From assembly GCA_903913645.1 (NCBI GenBank), contig CAIWMA010000439.1, forward strand, positions 1-38,185: DNA of 38,185 nt, written 5' to 3'. The notes below the pieces were generated by a model. It was not told the origin of the DNA, did no database searches, and was given only the letters and a program-made list of their open reading frames with translations. How positions within the stretch are numbered: position 1 is the first letter of the stretch; the number at the start of each line of letters is the position of its first letter. Source of the stretch: an uncultured Bacteroidales bacterium (GTDB lineage Bacteria; Bacteroidota; Bacteroidia; Bacteroidales; UBA4417). Of the stretch, positions 32,949 through 38,185 are shown piece by piece. The position numbers and the translations under genes are program-made.

Positions 32949-33598
32949 TTTTCTATCCCCCAATTTCTGGGATTCTCGCGCCACTGAATAAGTGATTGCA
33001 TATCTGAATCCTTTATATGATTTTGCTCCAGAGCCTTTTTAATCAGGTAGTCGTAATTAGTGAGCGTATGTAATATGCAGTTAGCGGCTTTGAAACTTTC
33101 TTCCGCATCATTTAATCCGTATGTAAAAATTGCAACCATTCCTTTCACATTGCAACCTGCTTCACGCAATGCCTGAACTGCATTAAGACTGCTTTTACCT
33201 GTCGAGATAAGATCTTCAACCACTACAACCGATTGACCGCTTTCGACTACACCTTCAATCTGGTTTTCCAATCCATGACCTTTTTTCTCAGAACGGATGT
33301 ATACGAAAGGCAAGCCCAATTCCTGGGCTACCAGGGCACCAATTGCAATAGCGCCGGTTGCAACTCCGGCAATTACGTCAACGGTACCATACTCTTCGTT
33401 TATCAACTTTACAAATTCCTGGCGTATATATGTGCGGATTTTCGGGTATGACAACGTACGCCGGTTATCGCAATAAATAGGGGATTTTATACCGGAAGCC
33501 CATGTAAAGGGGTTAGCATTATCAAGCTTTATTGCTTTAATTTGCAAAAGCGATTCGGCAGTAATAAGCCCGGTTTCTTCAAACTTTTTTCTCATCAT
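32945..33598 (-). CDS. pyrE: Orotate phosphoribosyltransferase
   Basis: A 217-residue enzyme that makes orotidine 5'-phosphate from orotate and PRPP in pyrimidine synthesis. The family motifs are WASGIKSPIYCDNR, the GVATGAIAIGALVAQ loop, YIRSEKKGHG with the catalytic Lys region, and the PRPP-binding motif VVVVEDLISTGKSS. The start is an ATGATG pair (33598 or 33595), giving MMRKKFEETG or MRKKFEETG. The first ATG overlaps the start codon of the divergent Nudix gene. A perfect -7 box (TATCTTTG, 33607-33600) directly abuts the start, so the mRNA may be leaderless. Its stop overlaps the SRPBCC start. Confidence 0.96.
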   Translation of the reverse strand: MMRKKFEETGLITAESLLQIKAIKLDNANPFTWASGIKSPIYCDNRRTLSYPKIRTYIRQEFVKLINEEYGTVDVIAGVATGAIAIGALVAQELGLPFVYIRSEKKGHGLENQIEGVVESGQSVVVVEDLISTGKSSLNAVQALREAGCNVKGMVAIFTYGLNDAEESFKAANCILHTLTNYDYLIKKALEQNHIKDSDMQSLIQWRENPRNWGIEK

Positions 33599-34223
33599 GC
33601 AAAGATATACAGTTTTTTTAAACGAAAGAACAGTTTTAATCTGTAAGGATTCCAATATTCCTGAATCCAGACCAAATAATATTTCACTCGAATATAAAGA
33701 CAAAGCCTCACTTGTAAGAGCTTATACAGATTTTTACAGCAATGAGGAATGTGTAAATTTAACAATAAATACCGGAAATAAGTTCGCTGAAGCATGTAAA
33801 TTTTTCAATGCCATGTTCACTCGGATTGAAGCAGCGGGAGGAATAGTCAGGAATCAAAAGGAGGAATATCTCTTCATTAAAAGGTTAGGCGTTTGGGATT
33901 TACCGAAAGGAAAATTACACAAAAAGGAATCTGTCCAGGATGGTGCTTTGCGCGAAGTTATGGAGGAAACTGGTCTTAAAAATCTTTTAATAACAAGGCA
34001 ACTAACATCTACATTTCATATTTACACGGATAGAAAAGGCAGAGAAATTTTAAAAGAAACCTACTGGTTTGAAATGACCTGCCTTGAAGATCAGGAGCTA
34101 GTACCACAGCTGGAAGAAGATATTACCGAGGTGAAATGGATTGGCAACGGCCACTTGAATATTCCGCTACAAAACACATATGCATCACTCCGCCAATTGC
34201 TGGAAAGCTATCTGAATGGTTAG
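33597..34223 (+). CDS. Nudix hydrolase
   Basis: A 208-residue protein. The N-terminal 75 residues (MQRYTVFLNERTVLIC) resemble the leader domain common in Bacteroidota Nudix proteins. The Nudix box matches exactly: Gly105, Glu111, then REVMEETGL (119-127), with the usual spacing GX5EX7REUXEEXGU. GGIVRNQKEEYLFIKR and WDLPKGK precede it. The family hydrolyses nucleoside diphosphate derivatives; the substrate cannot be read from sequence. The start codon lies in CATCATG, overlapping the pyrE start on the other strand, so its promoter must lie inside pyrE. Confidence 0.93.
   Translation: MQRYTVFLNERTVLICKDSNIPESRPNNISLEYKDKASLVRAYTDFYSNEECVNLTINTGNKFAEACKFFNAMFTRIEAAGGIVRNQKEEYLFIKRLGVWDLPKGKLHKKESVQDGALREVMEETGLKNLLITRQLTSTFHIYTDRKGREILKETYWFEMTCLEDQELVPQLEEDITEVKWIGNGHLNIPLQNTYASLRQLLESYLNG
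33600..33607 (-). promoter_or_regulatory. -7 element of pyrE abutting its start codon
   Basis: TATCTTTG, an exact consensus match, ends 1-4 nt before the two pyrE ATG codons. Transcription would begin at or within the ATG pair, pointing to a leaderless or nearly leaderless message. Confidence 0.5.
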
Positions 34224-34360
34224 GATAACAGTGTAGTATTGAATAACAACTTTACCCGTATTTCGAAATTAAAGGAATAAATATCATAACATCAATCGGA
34301 TATTGCATCTATTTATACTGATTATTAACTACTTCATGTTTTTTGATCGCTATTTAAGAG

Positions 34361-34368
34361 TACCTTTG
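34361..34368 (+). promoter_or_regulatory. -7 element of the DEAD-box helicase gene
   Basis: TACCTTTG is an exact match 23 nt before the ATG at 34392. A TTG lies 15 nt upstream (34343-34345). Confidence 0.6.
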
Positions 34369-34391
34369 CCGGCTTAATCTTAAATCTTTTA

Positions 34392-36338
34392 ATGAATACA
34401 TTTGACCAATTGGGCCTTCAGGAAAACATCCTGAAAGCAATCAAAGAACTGGGGTTCGAAAACCCTATGCCCGTGCAGGAGGCCGTTATCCCGCGAATAA
34501 TTGAAAACAACACTGACATTGTTGCCCTGGCACAAACAGGAACAGGAAAAACCGCAGCTTTTGGATTACCGCTGCTTCAGCTTATCGATCCTGACAACAA
34601 AAAAACACAGGCACTCATTCTGAGCCCTACACGCGAACTGTGTATGCAGATAGCAAGTGACCTGAATTCTTACTCAAAATATATGCCTAATATTAAAGTT
34701 ACTGCCGTTTACGGTGGTGCAAGTATTGAGGCACAAGCAAAACAGCTGAGAGCCGGCACGCAGATTATCGCCGCCACCCCGGGCCGTATGCTCGACATGA
34801 TTATGCGTAAATACGCTGATTTGTCGGAAGTACGTTTCCTGGTTCTCGATGAAGCTGACGAAATGCTGGATATGGGTTTTGAGGAAGATGTTCAATCAAT
34901 TATTGAAAGTACTCCCAAAGACCGTCACACATTCCTTTTCTCGGCTACCATGCCGTCGGATGTTGAAAAAATTGCCCGGCGGTATATGAAAAGCCCTGAA
35001 ACATTAAGTATGGGTCAACGCAACGTTGGTGCAACTAACGTGAAACACATGTATTATGTTACCCATGCCAGGGACCGTTACACGGTTCTGAAGCGTGTTG
35101 CCGATTTTCATCCTGAAATGTATGCCATTATTTTTTGCCGTACACGCCAGGAAACACAGGAAATTGCAGATTCACTTATCCGCGATGGATATAATGCTGA
35201 TGCACTTCATGGCGATTTATCACAATCACAGCGTGATCATGTGATGAAGAAATTCCGTGAAAAACACCTTAACATGCTTGTTGCTACCGATGTAGCCGCT
35301 CGCGGAATTGATGTAAGCGACCTTACCCACGTTATTAATTACCAACTTCCTGATGATACTGACAACTATATCCATCGCTCTGGCCGTACAGGCCGTGCAG
35401 GGAAAGACGGAGTGAGTATTTCCATCATCAATTTAAAGGAGAAGGGCCGTATCAAATTGCTCGAACGGCAGATCGGTAAGGCTTTCAGTGCAGGTAAAAT
35501 ACCTTTAGGACGCCAGGTTTGTGAAAAACAACTTTATCACCTGATCGACCGTATGGAAAATGTAAATGTAATTGAAGACGAGATCAATGATTTCCTTCCT
35601 GTCATTTACAAGAAACTGGACGCGATGAGCAAAGAAGAAATTATCAAACGCTTTGTTTCCATTGAATTCAACAGTTTCCTCGAATATTACCGTGATGCCA
35701 AAGATCTGAATGTTGACGAATCGCGTGAGCGTGGTGATCGTTCGGATAGTGGTTCATTCACCAGGCTTTTCATGAGCATTGGCCGTAAAGATGGATTGAC
35801 TGTTCCGAAACTTCTTGGTATGGTTAACGAATATACCAATAGCCGTGATTTAAAAGTCGGCAGGATTGAATTGGGTGACACCTTTACTTTTATTGAAGTA
35901 GATACCAAGTATCTTCCTTTGTTTATGGCGTCTTTTAAAGACCAGACTATGAACGAAAGGCCAATTAAAGTTGATGTTGCAGAAGATCAGACTTCATCGG
36001 AACGGCCAGGTCGTTCATCATACGGAGGAGGAAGAGGCGGAGATCGTGGAGGTGACCGAGGCGGAGATCGCGGAGGGTACAGAGGCGGACGCAGCAGCGG
36101 CGGTGATCGTGGCGGTTATGGCGGTGGTGATCGAGGCGGCTCAGGCGGCGGCGGTTACAAGAAAAGCTATGGCGGATCAAGCGACAGGCCAGCTTACAAA
36201 GGTGGCGGAGATCGCAGAAGCGATTCAAGCCGTTCAGCAACCCGTCCGGATTCGGACAGAGGTGGCAGCAGGCCTTCAGGCGGTGAACCTTGGTACAAAG
36301 AACAAGCCGGGAAACCAGGGAAGAAGAAGAGGTTTTAG
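34392..36338 (+). CDS. DEAD-box RNA helicase with DbpA-type domain and RGG tail
   Basis: A 648-residue protein of the DeaD/CsdA type. Helicase motifs: Q motif (Gln29), motif I AQTGTGKT (47-54), PTRELCMQ (79-86), TPGR, DEAD (153-156), SAT (184-186), RGIDVSD (304-310) and HRSGRTGRAG (328-337). Residues about 456-530 form the DbpA-like RNA-binding domain. Residues 540-606 are an RGG/DRGG low-complexity tail, followed by a basic end (KKKRF). The role is probably RNA unwinding in ribosome assembly or cold adaptation, by family. The gene has its own promoter and a terminator at 36443-36477. Confidence 0.96.
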   Translation: MNTFDQLGLQENILKAIKELGFENPMPVQEAVIPRIIENNTDIVALAQTGTGKTAAFGLPLLQLIDPDNKKTQALILSPTRELCMQIASDLNSYSKYMPNIKVTAVYGGASIEAQAKQLRAGTQIIAATPGRMLDMIMRKYADLSEVRFLVLDEADEMLDMGFEEDVQSIIESTPKDRHTFLFSATMPSDVEKIARRYMKSPETLSMGQRNVGATNVKHMYYVTHARDRYTVLKRVADFHPEMYAIIFCRTRQETQEIADSLIRDGYNADALHGDLSQSQRDHVMKKFREKHLNMLVATDVAARGIDVSDLTHVINYQLPDDTDNYIHRSGRTGRAGKDGVSISIINLKEKGRIKLLERQIGKAFSAGKIPLGRQVCEKQLYHLIDRMENVNVIEDEINDFLPVIYKKLDAMSKEEIIKRFVSIEFNSFLEYYRDAKDLNVDESRERGDRSDSGSFTRLFMSIGRKDGLTVPKLLGMVNEYTNSRDLKVGRIELGDTFTFIEVDTKYLPLFMASFKDQTMNERPIKVDVAEDQTSSERPGRSSYGGGRGGDRGGDRGGDRGGYRGGRSSGGDRGGYGGGDRGGSGGGGYKKSYGGSSDRPAYKGGGDRRSDSSRSATRPDSDRGGSRPSGGEPWYKEQAGKPGKKKRF

Positions 36339-36350
36339 TTTATTGAGTTG

Positions 36351-36411
36351 ACAAGGAGAGTGAGCGAGGAGCGACAAGGCGAAGGGCGACAGGGCGAGAA
36401 GCGATGGAGTA
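36351..36411. repeat. Imperfect purine-rich GCGA-type short repeat
   Basis: About 60 bp after the helicase stop with repeated GCGA, GCGACAAGG and GGGCGAC-like words and almost no pyrimidine runs, between AT-rich flanks. It may be a decayed short tandem repeat. Confidence 0.5.
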
Positions 36412-36442
36412 AATGACTAAAGAAAATTCTTATTAATATTTT

Positions 36443-36477
36443 AAAAAAAAACGCCTCATTACTGGGGCGTTTTTTTA
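36443..36477. terminator. Bidirectional terminator between helicase and trxB
   Basis: ACGCC (36451-36455) pairs with GGCGT (36466-36470), extended by an A8 tract pairing with a T7 tract. It serves both convergent genes. Confidence 0.88.
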
Positions 36478-36540
36478 TTCCTTTAATTTTCCTGAATAGT
36501 TATACCAATTTACGGATCACTATTAACTATTAACTTTTCA

Positions 36541-37491
36541 CTATTTATTATTCTTCTCCCCCAGCCAGCGCTCAGCCTCAATAGCAGCCATACAACCTGT
36601 ACCAGCGGCAGTTACAGCTTGGCGGTAAACATGATCCTGTACATCCCCGGCTGCGAAAACACCAGCTATATTGGTGCGTGTGCTTCCGGGAATGGTTTTA
36701 ATGTAGCCTTGTTCATCCAGGTCAATTTGACCTTTAAAAATGTCGGTGTTTGGAGTATGTCCGATAGCTACGAAAAAACCCTGTACTTCAATTTCACTAA
36801 TTTCGCCGGTTTTAGCGTTTTTCAATCTGGCACCAGTAACAACTTTATTATCGCCGGTAATTTCTTTTGGTAGCGAATTCCAAAGGATTTCGATATTCGG
36901 TGTATTCATAACCCTGTGCTGCATGGCTTTAGAAGCACGCAGTTCGTCGCGACGAACAATCAAGTATACCTTTTTACAAAGTTTTGCCAGGTAAGCGGCT
37001 TCTTCGCAAGCGGTGTCGCCACCACCAACTACGGCTACATCCATTCCGCGGAAGAAAAATCCATCGCAGGTAGCACAGGCCGAAACACCATGGCCGTTGT
37101 ATCTTTTTTCTGATTCAAGCCCGAGCCAGCGTGCCGTGGCACCCGTTGAAACAATTACTGTATCAGCTTCAATAACTTTACCGCTATCGGTGGTTGCCTT
37201 CAGAGGATATTGCTGAAAATTCACTTTTTCGATGATGCCAAACCTTACATCAGTGCCAAACCGCTCGGCTTGGTGTTGCAGATCATCCATCATGGCCGGG
37301 CCGGTAACACCTTTAGGATAACCGGGGAAATTATCCACTTCGGTAGTGGTTGTAAGCTGTCCGCCCATTTGTATGCCTGTATAAACAACAGGTTTAAGAT
37401 CGGCACGGGCAGCATAAATGGCAGCAGTATATCCGGCAGGACCGGAACCTATGATAAGGCATTCAACTTTTTCAACTTCGGTAGATGACAT
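36541..37491 (-). CDS. trxB: Thioredoxin-disulfide reductase
   Basis: A 316-residue FAD/NADPH enzyme that reduces thioredoxin. The FAD motif is GSGPAGYTAAIYAARA (15-30). The redox-active pair is CATC (Cys139 and Cys142). The NADPH motif is VVGGGDTACEEA (154-165), and the second FAD motif is GVFAAGDV near the C-terminus. Length and motif order are normal. It is monocistronic, converging on the helicase gene, with a -7 element at 37517-37524. The nearby Hdr-like operon also handles thiol or iron-sulfur redox chemistry, but nothing links them directly. Confidence 0.96.
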   Translation of the reverse strand: MSSTEVEKVECLIIGSGPAGYTAAIYAARADLKPVVYTGIQMGGQLTTTTEVDNFPGYPKGVTGPAMMDDLQHQAERFGTDVRFGIIEKVNFQQYPLKATTDSGKVIEADTVIVSTGATARWLGLESEKRYNGHGVSACATCDGFFFRGMDVAVVGGGDTACEEAAYLAKLCKKVYLIVRRDELRASKAMQHRVMNTPNIEILWNSLPKEITGDNKVVTGARLKNAKTGEISEIEVQGFFVAIGHTPNTDIFKGQIDLDEQGYIKTIPGSTRTNIAGVFAAGDVQDHVYRQAVTAAGTGCMAAIEAERWLGEKNNK

Positions 37492-38185
37492 AATATGTTT
37501 TGTTATTAGGAGGGTGCAAAAATACTATTTAAAGTGGTAACGACATAAATTATACCACTCTTTAATAACCAAATATATCAACTAAAAAGGTGAGATAGAT
37601 ATGACAGAATGGCTGGTTTTCCTGCGCTTTACGTTTATTGAAAACAGTAATCAGCCTGATCATCCCGGGAATGTTTCCATGCATCTTTTAATGTTTTATT
37701 GAAAACCAAACTACTAATTTCACCAATTAATTCCCATGTTTAAAACCGGCATTTTCCAGGAACCTGCACGTAAACGGACACTTAATGCATCGCCACAAAA
37801 CAGGTGCAAAATCACAATTTCCTGATTTTATTCTTTAGCAAAAAAAAAGTTATCTAATTGAATTCCTTCATTTTCTTGTTTTTTGAGGGTATTAAAAAAC
37901 AAAATGCGAAAAATTAATTTACAAAAAACAATAAGTTACAACTTCCGTTTGAATAGCAAACAGACCATATTTACTTCTTAGGGCTGATTTCATTATACAT
38001 TTAGTAAAACGCAGGCCTCATTCGGCTTAATTATCTGCTGATAGCAAATCGGAGACAAACAATAATGTTCGCCAATCTGAAGTCAAAAAGCGAAATATTT
38101 TGTACCTTTATACACCTAGAGCACATGGGCCTCATTCAACTATCTGTTTTTTGCTAACGTATTGAAATCTGGTCGCATCTCGGCA
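37492..38185. other. Gene-free right end of the window
   Basis: About 690 bp, AT-rich, without an ORF I can support. It holds the trxB promoter region. A near-consensus element (TACCTTTA, around 38103-38110) might belong to a plus-strand gene beyond the edge. I see no RNA gene or repeat. Confidence 0.55.
37517..37524 (-). promoter_or_regulatory. -7 element of trxB
   Basis: TATTTTTG on the minus strand matches TAnnTTTG, 25 nt before the ATG at 37491. No clear -33 TTG at normal spacing. Confidence 0.5.

Noticed and set aside
35971-36351. Alternative frames in the helicase tail (126 codons plus, 91 codons minus)
   Set aside because: They arise from the G-rich RGG repeat; the DEAD-box frame explains this DNA.
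37492-38185. Possible RNA gene or attachment site at the right edge
   Set aside because: I found no cloverleaf, strong hairpin or direct repeat, only AT-rich DNA.

Overview
The window looks like chromosomal DNA of a Bacteroidota organism, most likely an environmental member of the Bacteroidales/Marinilabiliales type. Reasons: many start-proximal matches to the Bacteroidota promoter element TAnnTTTG, few Shine-Dalgarno sequences, a giant gliding/T9SS-type surface protein with SprB-like repeats, a DUF1573 protein, a small Arc-type ribbon-helix-helix protein of a family common in this phylum, and the gene order rsfS-ftsH-LUD. The exact genus cannot be read from the sequence. I see no tRNA, rRNA, CRISPR array, transposase or phage gene.

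Region 1 (1-13919, minus strand) is one uninterrupted reading frame of at least 4,639 codons that runs off the left edge. It encodes a giant secreted surface protein: a signal peptide, a beta-helix/adhesin-like N-terminal part, then dozens of Ig/PKD-like domains. These include two separate arrays of an 88-residue repeat with an exact 264-bp period (6 and 7 copies), a three-domain super-repeat present three times, a four-copy 90-residue array, two jelly-roll-like domains and SprB-like repeats at the visible end. The C-terminus, where a T9SS sorting domain would be expected, lies outside the window.

Region 2 (13920-19490) holds an AT-rich gap with outward promoters, a secreted DUF1573 protein, a compact minus-strand set (SPFH/Band-7 protein, PH-like membrane protein, secreted alpha/beta hydrolase, ribbon-helix-helix regulator), a divergent YjjG-type HAD nucleotidase and a small secreted cysteine-rich protein.

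Region 3 (19591-25623) is a tight minus-strand operon rsfS-ftsH-LUD protein-DUF2007-cdsA-psd, combining ribosome silencing, membrane proteolysis and phospholipid synthesis. birA is divergent from it and starts with TTG.

Region 4 (25776-32379) has an orphan XylF-like sugar-binding lipoprotein and a five-gene heterodisulfide-reductase-like operon (HdrC, HdrB, HdrA-like, second HdrC-like, membrane cytochrome b-HdrD fusion). This set predicts a membrane-bound flavin/iron-sulfur complex related to Qmo and HdrDE. Its substrate is unknown, and it is the most promising candidate here for an undescribed system.

Region 5 (32405-38185) has pyrE and an SRPBCC protein (ATGA overlap), a Nudix hydrolase whose start codon overlaps the pyrE start head to head, a DEAD-box RNA helicase with a DbpA-type domain and an RGG tail, trxB, and about 690 bp with no recognisable gene.
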